Of a DNA stretch of 64,000 nt, positions 37,763 through 45,871 are shown in pieces (positions within the stretch are counted from its first letter, which is position 1; every line of letters begins with the position of its first letter). Under the pieces are notes generated by a model. That model was not told the DNA's origin, ran no database searches, and saw nothing but the letters and a program-made list of their open reading frames with translations. The position numbers and the translations under genes were made by a program. The DNA is from Bacillus sp. FJAT-27225 (GTDB lineage Bacteria > Bacillota > Bacilli > Bacillales > Cytobacillaceae). The stretch covers positions 744,001 through 808,000 of the forward strand of contig NZ_MAYU01000012.1 of the NCBI RefSeq assembly GCF_001685025.1, given 5' to 3'.

Positions 37763-38497
37763 CTAGTCGAGTCGGCTTAACTTGTTCGCATTGGCACTAT
37801 GCAGCCCGCATTCGGTCTTCTGTGCAAACGCCCAGCGGCCTGAGCGCATATCCCCGCCTTCTTCTACAGGCAATGTGCATGGCTCGCAGCCGATCGATGG
37901 GTAGTTTTTATCATGCAAAGGATTATAAGGAAGCTTGTTGAGCTCGATATACGTCCAAATATCCTCCCAAGTCCAATGAATTAACGGGCATATCTTTATG
38001 TTTTTAAAATTATCGTCTTTGTTTATGAATTGAACATGTTTCCGGGTTTCGGACTGTTCCCTTCTAAGCCCTGATATCCAGGCGTCCACTTCGGAAAGCT
38101 CCCGGGCAAGCGGTTCAACCTTCCTGATTTTACAGCAGAGGTTTGGATTGCACTTCCACAGCTCTTTCCCATGAATGGCTTCCTGCCCGCTCAAAGTGAG
38201 ATCAGGTTTCACCATATTGATGGTAAATCCGGGATACCTCTTTTTCACCGAATCAATCAGCTCATAGGTTTCCTTAAAATGAAGATCTGTGTCCAGAAAC
38301 AGGATTTGTGCATGTTTGTTCACCTTTGAAATGAGGTCAAGCAGGACAATTCCTTCCGCACCAAAGCTGCAGGCATAGACGAGGCGGTCTCCATATTCCT
38401 TAAATGCCCATTTCAGGACCTCCATCGTATCCGCATTGTTCCTAAGCATGGTACTGGCCTTCTCTTCCTCCCATGTTTCATATGTTAAAACTGCCAT
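37763..38497 (-). CDS. cysH: Phosphoadenylyl/adenylyl-sulfate reductase
   Basis: 244 residues from the ATG at 38497 (AGAGGGG 6 bp upstream; the ATG at 38503 overlaps that site). Residues C121-C122 and C204/C207 are the four iron-sulfur cysteines of the APS-reducing type, and C230 in ECGLH is the catalytic cysteine. It reduces APS (or PAPS) to sulfite using thioredoxin. First gene of the operon with sat and cysC. By context the counterpart of B. subtilis YitB. Confidence 0.92.
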   Translation of the reverse strand: MAVLTYETWEEEKASTMLRNNADTMEVLKWAFKEYGDRLVYACSFGAEGIVLLDLISKVNKHAQILFLDTDLHFKETYELIDSVKKRYPGFTINMVKPDLTLSGQEAIHGKELWKCNPNLCCKIRKVEPLARELSEVDAWISGLRREQSETRKHVQFINKDDNFKNIKICPLIHWTWEDIWTYIELNKLPYNPLHDKNYPSIGCEPCTLPVEEGGDMRSGRWAFAQKTECGLHSANANKLSRLD

Positions 38498-38693
38498 CTC
38501 CATCCCCTCTCAATCTTTCAATGTACCGGGGTACTTTGCCGATATGGGTTAAAACCTACGTACAGGTTATTCAGTTTTCACATAAAGTGTTCGGATGGTA
38601 AAAGCCTATTTCAAATTTAAAGTGGATTAGGTACCCATTTCCGGTCTGGGCATATACTTTTGGAGAGATTTGAACCCCATAGGAGATAACCAG
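38498..38693. promoter_or_regulatory. Divergent promoter region of the sulfolactate cluster
   Basis: On the plus strand AC (38633), 16 bp and CATATACTT (38651-38659) match a SigK promoter (AC, 16-17 bp, CATANNNTA) with one mismatch. It sits about 35 bp before the comB start. On the cysH side, AACCT/AGGTT arms at 38553-38568 form a short inverted repeat of unknown meaning. Confidence 0.5.
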
Positions 38694-39452
38694 ATGAAGG
38701 TGAATATTTTTCAAGGCCACAGTCCTGACCTGCCACATTCAACTGCCAACATTGTCATCGATGTGATCCGGGCGTTCACGGTCGCTCATTATGCGTTCGA
38801 GCGCGGAGCAAAGGAAATACTCCTGGTTGGAACTACAGATGAAGCGTTTCGTTTAAAAAGAACCAATCCGGATTATCTTCTTGCTGGCGAAATAGGCGGG
38901 CTGCCCATTGAAGGCTTCGATTTTGACAATTCGCCGAAAAAGATGTCAGAGGCAAATGTGGCAGGAAAGACACTTGTCCAAAAAACGACGAATGGAGTAC
39001 GGGCGACTCTTAATGCACTTGATGCGGAGGCAGTGTTTGTGACAGGCTACTCCAACGCGAAAAAAACCGCTCAAGTTGTCCGTGAATTGTGCGGGCCAGA
39101 TTCGATTGTTAATATCATTGCCTCCCACCCAGAAGGCGACGATGACCTCGCGTGTGCCGAGTATATAAAAGCAATCCTGCTTGGCGATGAAAGTGCGAGG
39201 AGTGAGGTTGTGGTTGAGCGCATCAAGGGCTGTAAGCAGGCTGAAAAGTTTTTTGAACCTGCCATGCGTGAATTTGATGAGGAAGATATCTCTTTTTGCG
39301 TGAAAGAACTGGCAAGTGATTTTGTGATGTATGTGGATTGTACAAGAGGACTGCCGCGAATAGTGAGGGTGAATGAACATGAACTACACCGGGTTGGAGC
39401 TGCCGGTTCGGGAAATGAAACCGAGAAGCAGAGGGTTAACGATTTTAATTGA
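38694..39452 (+). CDS. comB: 2-phosphosulfolactate phosphatase (ComB)
   Basis: 252 residues from the ATG at 38694 (AGGAGAT upstream); a TTG at 38670 is less likely. Family motifs: VIDVIRAFTVAHYA at the N-terminus, LAGEIGGLPIEGFDFDNSP, and TTNGVRATLNA. It removes phosphate from phosphosulfolactate to give 3-sulfolactate. B. subtilis YitC is the homologue (unrelated to competence ComB). It overlaps comA by about 74 nt. Confidence 0.9.
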   Translation: MKVNIFQGHSPDLPHSTANIVIDVIRAFTVAHYAFERGAKEILLVGTTDEAFRLKRTNPDYLLAGEIGGLPIEGFDFDNSPKKMSEANVAGKTLVQKTTNGVRATLNALDAEAVFVTGYSNAKKTAQVVRELCGPDSIVNIIASHPEGDDDLACAEYIKAILLGDESARSEVVVERIKGCKQAEKFFEPAMREFDEEDISFCVKELASDFVMYVDCTRGLPRIVRVNEHELHRVGAAGSGNETEKQRVNDFN

Positions 39453-40131
39453 TAACGGCATTCCAGAAGCTCTTTTTAAGGATACAATCAAGAGCTCTGC
39501 GGGCTTTGTTGATTTTGTGAAGTTTGGCTGGGGCACATCCGTTGTCACGCATAGCCTTGAAGGAAAGATTTCATGCTTGATCGAAAATGAAGTCGACTAT
39601 TTCTTTGGCGGAACTCTTTTTGAAAAATTCCTTAGCCAAAGCAAACTCGACGACTACTATTCTTACTGCAAAAAATATAACTGCAAATACATTGAAATCT
39701 CAAACGGAACACTGCCGATTTCCAATAAGAAAAAGGCTGCATATATTGCTGATTTTTCAAAGGAATTCCACGTTTTCAGTGAAGTAGGCAGCAAGGACAG
39801 CAGTGTGGAGGCTGACTCGTCCGAATGGCTGGAGTTTATCCTTGAGGATTTTGAAGCAGGCGCCTCCAAAGTGATTACCGAGGCGAGAGAAAGCGGCACA
39901 AGCGGCATCTGCCATGCAAGCGGGGAAATGCGCTTGGATATTATCGACGAAATCATCGAATCCGGGTTGGCGTTGGATAAGATGATCTTTGAAGCACCGA
40001 ATAAAAAAATGCAAACGTCGTTCATCCTGCTTGCCGGACCGAATGTAAACCTGGCCAATATTCCGTTTTCCGATGCAATCGCCCTGGAAACACTGCGCCT
40101 CGGGCTGCGCTCAGATACATTTTTCATATAA
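39379..40131 (+). CDS. comA: Phosphosulfolactate synthase (ComA)
   Basis: About 250 residues. Strong family motifs: ILIDNGIPEALFKD, FVDFVKFGWGTSVVT, FFGGTLFEKFL, YIEISNGTLP, FSEVGSKD, ITEARESGTSGI and ANIPFSDAIALETLRLGLRS. It adds sulfite to phosphoenolpyruvate. It is close to B. subtilis YitD. GAGGG precedes the second ATG (39379) by 9 bp, better than ATG 39373. With comB it makes sulfolactate, a known major component of Bacillus spores. Confidence 0.94.
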   Translation: MNYTGLELPVREMKPRSRGLTILIDNGIPEALFKDTIKSSAGFVDFVKFGWGTSVVTHSLEGKISCLIENEVDYFFGGTLFEKFLSQSKLDDYYSYCKKYNCKYIEISNGTLPISNKKKAAYIADFSKEFHVFSEVGSKDSSVEADSSEWLEFILEDFEAGASKVITEARESGTSGICHASGEMRLDIIDEIIESGLALDKMIFEAPNKKMQTSFILLAGPNVNLANIPFSDAIALETLRLGLRSDTFFI

Positions 40132-40144
40132 AGGAGTTAAGAAC

Positions 40145-40543
40145 ATGAGAGATACAAATAAGGTTTTCCACCTAGCAATTCCATGCAAGGACCTTGATGA
40201 AACCGTCGACTTTTACGAAAAGCTCGGATGCCGGCTGGCGAGGAGGTATCATGACCGGGTCACGTTCGACTTCTTTGGCGACCAGGTTGTCTGCCATTTG
40301 AATCCTGACAAAATTGACCTTGCTCCAAAAATGTATCCCCGCCATTTCGGGATTACCTTTGTAGACCGGGACGAATTCAATCAGGCTCTCGATCACGCGC
40401 AGAAAAACGAGCTTCCGTTTTTCCAGGAGCTAATGGTTCGGTTTGCAGGCAAGCGAGAAGAGCATGTGACATTTTTCCTGGTTGACCCTGCGAACAATCT
40501 GCTCGAGTTCAAGTATTACCATGATGATGGGATGATTTATTAA
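40145..40543 (+). CDS. VOC/glyoxalase-like protein
   Basis: 132 residues with two beta-alpha-beta-beta-beta modules. FHLAIPCKDLDETVDFYEKLG, DRVTFDFFGDQVVCHL and a C-terminal FFLVDPANNLLEFKYY are typical, with His and Glu positions for a metal. AAGGAG precedes ATG 40145, 13 bp after comA. It probably belongs to the sulfolactate operon, but its reaction is unknown. Confidence 0.85.
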   Translation: MRDTNKVFHLAIPCKDLDETVDFYEKLGCRLARRYHDRVTFDFFGDQVVCHLNPDKIDLAPKMYPRHFGITFVDRDEFNQALDHAQKNELPFFQELMVRFAGKREEHVTFFLVDPANNLLEFKYYHDDGMIY

Positions 40544-40552
40544 AGGGTGATG

Positions 40553-40587
40553 CCGGTTTAGCTTTTCGGAGCTGACCGGTTTTTTTA
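40553..40587 (+). terminator. Terminator of the comB-comA operon
   Basis: CCGG(TTT)AGCT/AGCT(GA)CCGG hairpin followed by seven T residues. Confidence 0.8.
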
Positions 40588-40624
40588 TTTTTTAGAAGAA
40601 AATTCCCGATCACACCGGCCCATG

Positions 40625-40940
40625 GTTGTATGAATGACAACTCGCTCTCTTTTTAACTTGAGTTGCCATTCAATCGCTTTATGATTTACAACTTGCCCTC
40701 TTCCTAACCCTGTGTTGTCATTCAATCGCTTTATGATTAACAACTAGCACTCTCCCTAACCCCGTGTTGTCATTCAATCGCTTTATGATTAACAACTTGC
40801 ACTCTTCCTAACCCTGTGCTGTCATTCAATCGCTTTATGATTAACAACTTGCACTCTTCCTAACCCTGTGCTGTCATTCAATCGCTTTATGATTAACAAC
40901 TAGCACTCTCCCTAACCCTGTGTTGTCATTCATCCACTTT
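40625..40940. repeat. 52-bp tandem repeat, family B (five to six units)
   Basis: Units start at 40661, 40713, 40765, 40817, 40869 and 40921, each exactly 52 bp apart. Each has GTTGTCATTCAATCGCTTTA and ATGATTAACAAC (core of 31 bp with GTTGT/ACAAC ends) plus a linker like AGCACTCTCCCTAACCC. A half copy in inverse orientation (GTTGTATGAATGACAAC) stands at 40625. Units are over 90% alike, so the array is recent. It lies between convergent genes. Confidence 0.95.
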
Positions 40941-40991
40941 ATAAAAGACCTTCAACAAGGAACATTAGAATATTCTGTTTGTTATATAAAA

Positions 40992-41016
40992 AAGCAGCCA
41001 TTCGAATTGGCTGCTT
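40992..41016 (-). terminator. Terminator of the Rrf2 gene
   Basis: AAGCAGCC/GGCTGCTT stem followed on the minus strand by a T-run. Confidence 0.88.
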
Positions 41017-41055
41017 GTATTCCATTGCTAGCTATTTTAACGGTGTCGGATATTG

Positions 41056-41472
41056 TTAGCTATAAACCCTTCCCTCCAGCAAATCCTTCAGTGTTGTATG
41101 GTCCAATAATTGCGCAACCGTATCTCTCACCAAGGCCCATAACGGCTTCAGCATGCAGCCAGCTTCGAGTGGGCAGCTCTCATAGGATGTTATGCTGACA
41201 CACCCCATTGGAGCCAAGGGGCCCTCCAGATTACGGATAACCTCGCCAATGATAATATCCTCAGAGTTTCTGCTAAGTTTATATCCCCCGTTCACGCCGC
41301 GCTTGCTTTGAACGTAACCGTTTCGTTTCAGCTGCAGCAGCAACTGCTCCAAATAATTGATCGGGACGAGGGTTTTTTCTGATATTTCACTGATCGAGAC
41401 TAACTTGCTATCGTTGCTTCCAAGGCAAATAAGCGCGCGTAGAGCATACTCTCCCCTGCTCGATAGCCTCAT
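41056..41472 (-). CDS. Rrf2-family transcriptional regulator with a cysteine triad
   Basis: About 138 residues from ATG 41472 (GGAGGGGGAG upstream). The winged HTH reads RLSSRGEYALRALICLG and INYLEQLLLQLKRNGYVQSKRG, nearest to the IscR/CymR group. Three cysteines at C91, C100 and C106 match the positions of iron-sulfur ligands in IscR and NsrR. It is divergent from a TauE-type exporter, so it may sense Fe-S, NO or sulfur status. The exact subfamily is uncertain. Confidence 0.85.
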   Translation of the reverse strand: MRLSSRGEYALRALICLGSNDSKLVSISEISEKTLVPINYLEQLLLQLKRNGYVQSKRGVNGGYKLSRNSEDIIIGEVIRNLEGPLAPMGCVSITSYESCPLEAGCMLKPLWALVRDTVAQLLDHTTLKDLLEGRVYS

Positions 41473-41642
41473 TGCTCCCCCTCCTTTTATATAGGCATTT
41501 ATCCCATTCTGATTCGAATAACGAACCCTCATTTTTGTCCGCGCATATTGTAGGTTACAAACTTGAGTAGATTAGTCGACAATCCCAAAACAATCATCTC
41601 TAACTAGTCTATTCATGATTTTTGAAAAAAGGAGAGATATTA

Positions 41643-42527
41643 TTGAGGAGGCTTATTATTCTTGCATTGATTGGCCTGGCAGCACAGCTGGTTGATGGTT
41701 CCCTAGGCATGGCGTATGGGGTTACTTCAACATCATTGCTGCTCATGTTTGGAATTGCTCCTGCCGTGGCATCTGCTTCTGTCCATATGGCAGAGGTGGT
41801 CACGACAGCTGCATCCGGTGTTTCGCACATCCGGTTTGGAAATGTCGATAAACAAGTTGTTAACAAACTAATCATTCCTGGGTCAATCGGGGCCTTTCTC
41901 GGGGCCATTTTTCTCGGAAGCATCCCAGGTGATATCATAAAACCTTATGTTTCTGTGTTCCTTCTTTTGTTGGGCGTCTTCGTTATCTACAGGTTCTTGT
42001 TCAAATTTTCCAATGTGAACAAGCCTTCTGTTAAAAAGAGAGGCAAAAAGTTCTTTGTCCCGCTCGGCTTTATCGCTGGTTTTTTTGATGCAACCGGCGG
42101 CGGAGGCTGGGGCCCAATCGCTACACCGGTTTTGCTGACCAGCAGCAAGATGGAGCCGCGAAAAGTTATTGGTTCGGTTGATACGAGCGAATTTGCAATA
42201 GCCGTCTCTTCAACAATTGGTTTCCTCCTGACACTTGGATGGTCTCAGGTGAACGTTCAATGGGTGATTGCTTTAATGATTGGCGGATTAATTGCAGCGC
42301 CGATTGCGGCCTGGCTTGTGAAAATCATTCCGACGAACCTTTTGGGCACACTTGTCGGGGGGATCATCATTTTGACCAACATCAGAACCTTGCTTGGAGC
42401 ACTCGGTGCATCCCAGACAATCAGCCTGTTCACTTACGGTAGCCTTGCCATCCTATGGGCCACAGCAATAGGATTCGTGGTTTATAAGTTACGGCAGGGA
42501 GTTGCCGGGACAGCAAGCTTGGAGTAA
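41643..42527 (+). CDS. TauE/SafE-family sulfite/organosulfonate exporter
   Basis: 294 residues with eight or so membrane segments. AAQLVDGSLGMAYGVTST near the start and GFFDATGGGGWGP in the middle are the two repeated family signatures. It starts with TTG 41643 behind AAAGGAGAG. These proteins export sulfite or sulfonates. The nearby sulfate-to-sulfite genes make sulfite export plausible. Confidence 0.86.
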   Translation: MRRLIILALIGLAAQLVDGSLGMAYGVTSTSLLLMFGIAPAVASASVHMAEVVTTAASGVSHIRFGNVDKQVVNKLIIPGSIGAFLGAIFLGSIPGDIIKPYVSVFLLLLGVFVIYRFLFKFSNVNKPSVKKRGKKFFVPLGFIAGFFDATGGGGWGPIATPVLLTSSKMEPRKVIGSVDTSEFAIAVSSTIGFLLTLGWSQVNVQWVIALMIGGLIAAPIAAWLVKIIPTNLLGTLVGGIIILTNIRTLLGALGASQTISLFTYGSLAILWATAIGFVVYKLRQGVAGTASLE

Positions 42528-42559
42528 ATAAGGGTTAGCTGGGGCAATTAATTGCGTAA

Positions 42560-42780
42560 CTCACTTTTTGTGGATTAATTGTGGGTTTTGAAGGAGCAAT
42601 TAATCTACGAAACCTCCTTTTGTGGATCAATTGTGGATTATAAAGAGGAGATTAATCTACGAATCCAGCTTTTGTGGATTAATTGTGGGTATCGAAGAGG
42701 CTATTAATCTACGAACCAACTTTTTGTGGATTAGATGTGGATTTTGAAGGGGCGATTTATCTACGGACCAATAGTGTAAA
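42560..42780. repeat. 52-bp repeat, family C, array 1 (four to five units)
   Basis: TGGATTAATTG-like starts occur at 42571, 42623, 42675 and 42727, all 52 bp apart. Each unit carries GATTAATTG, 15 bp, CAATTAATC (9-bp perfect arms in the best units, 33-bp core) and then TACGAA...TTTTTG. Confidence 0.93.
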
Positions 42781-42794
42781 TGATTAACAGAATC

Positions 42795-42862
42795 GAAATT
42801 AGGAGCTGCACAGGTGATCGGAGAATGAGATTTAAAATGGGCTTTCAAGTCATCCTAATTTC
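42795..42862. repeat. Inverted repeat with 10-bp arms
   Basis: GAAATTAGGA (42795-42804) and TCCTAATTTC (42853-42862) pair perfectly around a 48-nt loop. Confidence 0.6.
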
Positions 42863-42903
42863 TGATTTCTTTACGGTAATTAACCTGCTGGCGGACCTAG
42901 TTT

Positions 42904-43015
42904 GTCCTGAATATCTGAAAATCTGCCCTAAAAAGTTTGGGAAATGTCCTGAATAATCCGGGAAATGTCCTGTATATGTAAAAATCTGTCCTGTATATTG
43001 AAAAAGTTGTCCTAA
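42904..43015. repeat. 21-bp tandem repeat (six units)
   Basis: GTCCT (once GCCCT) occurs at 42904, 42925, 42946, 42967, 42988 and 43009, always 21 bp apart. A typical unit is GTCCTGAATATCTGAAAATC plus one base. No palindrome is obvious. Confidence 0.9.
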
Positions 43016-43077
43016 TCAACTTATCAGGCTGCATGTTTGGATCGTTAATGTCCCCTATCACCAACTGAACCAAGTTT

Positions 43078-43232
43078 ATGTGGATTAATTGTGTGTAATT
43101 GAAGGGTCAATTTATCTCTATGAAACCACTTTTTGTGGATTACTCATGGTTTTAAAGAGACGATTAATTTACAAAACTGCATTTTGTGGATTACTTGTGG
43201 GTAATTATGAAGAGGCAATTAATCTGCGAAAT
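43078..43232. repeat. 52-bp repeat, family C, array 2 (three diverged units)
   Basis: TGGATTA starts at 43081, 43136 and 43187 (55 and 51 bp apart). They have the same GGATTAATTG.../...CAATTAATC unit as the array at 42.6 kb. The 21-bp array and the inverted repeat lie between the two family C arrays. Confidence 0.85.
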
Positions 43233-43274
43233 TTATTTAAAAAGCGCAGGTTAATTTTCAGGTAAAAATTAAAA

Positions 43275-43304
43275 ACGGTCCAAAGGGGATAACCTTTGGA
43301 CCGT
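43275..43304 (-). terminator. Terminator of the flavohemoglobin gene
   Basis: ACGGTCCAAAGG/CCTTTGGACCGT, a 12-bp perfect stem with a T-run on the minus strand. Confidence 0.92.
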
Positions 43305-43324
43305 CTGCAATTTACGTTTCTCGC

Positions 43325-44533
43325 TTACAGGTTGCCTTTTGGCCCGAAAAATTCAAAATGAATCCGGTCTTCTCCTACACCCATTTCCTTCAAAGCGCTA
43401 TTGATTGCTCTCATGAACGGAACTGGTCCGCAGAAATAGAAGTCCGCCTCGTCGACCGGGACATTCTTTTCCAGCCACTCTCGGGTTACATAGCCTTCAA
43501 CATCGAACTTTTCCCCAATCCGGTCTTCTTCAGTTGGTGAATCATAGAATACGAAGGTTGAGATGTTTTCATTTTCAGCAAGAGCTTCCACCTCATCTCT
43601 CAGCGCATGCAGCTTGCCATTTTGAGCCGCGTGGATAAAGGTTACATTTCGTTCACGCTGAGCTGCCGCAACGGTTTTGAGCATGCTGATCATTGGAGTT
43701 AGGCCAACACCGCCGCTTAGCAATACGACTGGGTTTTCCTTCTCTGTATTAAGGACAAAATCTCCAGCCGGAGCACTGACAGGAAGGATGTCACCTTCAC
43801 TAACCTGACTATGCAAATAGTTAGATACGATACCTTCTGGATTGTCGGCACCCTCTTCACGCTTCACGCTGATTCGGTAATAATCGTTTCCTGGTGCATC
43901 AGAAAGGCTATATTGGCGGATATGGGTATATTCCTCGCCTTCGATTTCAAGCTTGACGCTAATATATTGGCCTGCCTGATGAGAGGCTACTTCCTTTCGA
44001 TCCTCGGGTTTCAGATAGAAGGAAGTGATCACATCGCTTTCCTTTACCTTGCGAGCTACAACAAAGTTCCGGAAACCGTCCCATCCGCCTTTTTGGCTGG
44101 ATGCTTCATCATACATTTCTGCTTCAACACTGATGAATGCATCGGCAATCACTCCATACGCTTGAGCCCAGGCATTAATAATTTCGTCGGTGGCAGCTTC
44201 GCCAAGTACATCCTTGATTGCCATTAAAAGATGCTTTCCTACAATAGGATAATGTTCTGGCTTTACACCAAGGCTGCGATGTTTATGGGCGATTTGTTTT
44301 ACGACTGGAATGATGGCGCCTAGATTATCAATATATTTTGCCGCTGCATAAACCGTTGCAGCAAGCGCCTTTTGCTGTCGGTTTTGTTTTTGGTTGGTGT
44401 GGTTGAAGATATTCAGTAATTCAGGATGATTTGTGAACAACATTTGATAAAATCGAGTGGTGATCGCTTCCCCATGGACTTCCAGAACTGGGACAGTGGA
44501 TTTAATGATTTCAATCGTCTTTTGGTCTAGCAA
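43325..44533 (-). CDS. hmp: Flavohemoglobin (nitric oxide dioxygenase)
   Basis: 402 residues from TTG 44533, which has GGGAG 8 bp upstream and gives the same N-terminus (LDQKTIEIIKSTVPVLE) as B. subtilis Hmp. The globin domain covers 1-140 with the heme-ligand helix (VKQIAHKHRSLGVKPEHYPI). The FAD domain (RQYSLSD) and NAD domain (LLSGGVGLTPMISML, YFCGPVPFM) follow. It converts NO to nitrate. The promoter has an FNR-type box and a palindrome. Confidence 0.95.
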   Translation of the reverse strand: MLDQKTIEIIKSTVPVLEVHGEAITTRFYQMLFTNHPELLNIFNHTNQKQNRQQKALAATVYAAAKYIDNLGAIIPVVKQIAHKHRSLGVKPEHYPIVGKHLLMAIKDVLGEAATDEIINAWAQAYGVIADAFISVEAEMYDEASSQKGGWDGFRNFVVARKVKESDVITSFYLKPEDRKEVASHQAGQYISVKLEIEGEEYTHIRQYSLSDAPGNDYYRISVKREEGADNPEGIVSNYLHSQVSEGDILPVSAPAGDFVLNTEKENPVVLLSGGVGLTPMISMLKTVAAAQRERNVTFIHAAQNGKLHALRDEVEALAENENISTFVFYDSPTEEDRIGEKFDVEGYVTREWLEKNVPVDEADFYFCGPVPFMRAINSALKEMGVGEDRIHFEFFGPKGNL

Positions 44534-44555
44534 AACAAGCACTCCCTATATGTAG

Positions 44556-44618
44556 TTATTACTATTTACATAGTGATAATATATCAATTTTCACATGAAG
44601 GAAGTGATGTAAATCACA
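44556..44618 (-). promoter_or_regulatory. hmp promoter: FNR-type box plus a palindrome over the start point
   Basis: TGTGATTTACATCACT (44603-44618) fits TGTGA-N6-TCACA with one mismatch. TATATT (44578-44583) is a likely -10, about 40 bp downstream of the box centre, as for an activator. TTATTACTAT/ATAGTGATAA (44556-44579) is a 24-bp inverted repeat with one mismatch across the expected start point, a candidate repressor site (for example an Rrf2/NsrR protein). Confidence 0.6.
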
Positions 44619-44749
44619 CATTAATATATTTATATAATTTTCCCGACAATCCCCACTTGCACCTCTTTTGTTCTCCAAAATAGAGGCGGAAAACCTCAAT
44701 CAGCTCAATTACTTGTAAAAAGGTATAGTACATGGTTAATTAACAGGGA

Positions 44750-45646
44750 ATGGACTATAGGATTAGGAGTGGTTTGAAAGTGGCTCATCAGGAGAACATG
44801 GAGATGGCCATTGAATTGGTTTATCGTAGGACGAAGAACAAAACAGGCAAACCGTTCAGGGCTATCGTCATGAAGGATGGAGAACAATACCTCTCCGCTT
44901 TGGAAAGAGCTAAACTCGTAATGGACAACAGCTTTTTTTCAATAGCAATGCGAGCGGTAATTGTGTTATGCTGCCTCCTGTTCCTTCAAGGCTGTGTCTC
45001 CTTGAACAATAACGAACAGGCAGAGGAGAAAATGAAACACATGACAACGGAACTAGATGGGCAGCTGCTTCAAGCTGCTGAAAGCGGGGATACAGAAACA
45101 GTTGAGAGGCTGATTGAAGAGGGAGCCAACATCAACGTGCAAAATGAACAGGGACAAACTCCAACTATGATTGCAACTTATAATAACGATGTTGACACGG
45201 CAAGAGTATTGATTGAAGCAGGAGCTGACGTCAATAAACAGGATGATATGAAAAATAATCCATTCCTGTATGCAGGAGCTGAGGGCTATCTTGATATCCT
45301 GCGCCTTACGATTGACGCTGGGGCTGATCCAGCTATTACAAACCGCTACGGAGGAACCGCCTTGATTCCTGCCTCGGAACATGGATATGTCGAAGTGGTA
45401 AAAGAACTCCTTACGAAGACTCGCGTTGACGTGAACCACGTCAATAATCTGGGCTGGACCGCCCTGCTCGAAGCCATCATACTTAACGACGGCGGTAAAA
45501 AACAACAACAAACCATTAAGCTGTTAATTGAACATGGTGCCGATGTAAATATCCCCGACAGCAATAACATTACCCCTTTGCAGCATGCCCGCGAAAGAGG
45601 ATTTAAAGCAATTGAACAAATTTTAATGGATGCTGGTGCAAAATAG
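44750..45646 (+). CDS. Ankyrin-repeat lipoprotein
   Basis: Up to 298 residues. A membrane segment ends in a lipobox, LFLQGC, so the mature protein is probably lipid-anchored outside the membrane. About five ankyrin repeats follow (GQTPTMIATYNNDVDTARVL, YGGTALIPASEHGYVEVV, NLGWTALLEAIILNDGG). The start is unclear. GTG 44780 has AGGAG 10 bp upstream but would leave about 60 residues before the signal. ATG 44921 gives a normal lipoprotein signal with only a weak site. The ankyrin half is paralogous to the protein at 20.6-21.8 kb. Confidence 0.8.
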   Translation: MDYRIRSGLKVAHQENMEMAIELVYRRTKNKTGKPFRAIVMKDGEQYLSALERAKLVMDNSFFSIAMRAVIVLCCLLFLQGCVSLNNNEQAEEKMKHMTTELDGQLLQAAESGDTETVERLIEEGANINVQNEQGQTPTMIATYNNDVDTARVLIEAGADVNKQDDMKNNPFLYAGAEGYLDILRLTIDAGADPAITNRYGGTALIPASEHGYVEVVKELLTKTRVDVNHVNNLGWTALLEAIILNDGGKKQQQTIKLLIEHGADVNIPDSNNITPLQHARERGFKAIEQILMDAGAK

Positions 45647-45648
45647 GA

Positions 45649-45684
45649 AGCACAACCTTGCGAAGGGCAGGGTTGTGCTTTTTG
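45649..45684 (+). terminator. Terminator of the ankyrin lipoprotein gene
   Basis: AGCACAACC/GGTTGTGCT stem followed by TTTTT. Confidence 0.9.
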
Positions 45685-45871
45685 CTTTTATCTCCATGTT
45701 TGCCCGCCTTCCATCACTTGCTTAATTTTCCATAAATAGTTCATGCACAAAGCGGCAAACTAATGAAAAAACTATGATTCTGCCTACAGATGCGCTTTCA
45801 TTCGTTATTCTTTCATGCAATATGTAACAATCATCGCAAGGGTGATTTTAATCCTAATTCGAGGTGTTCAC

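Noticed and set aside
40625-40940. CRISPR array
   Set aside because: The whole 52-bp unit is repeated, with no unique spacers, and no cas genes are near.
42657-42848. Minus-strand frame in the family C repeats
   Set aside because: It consists of translated repeat units without a ribosome site.
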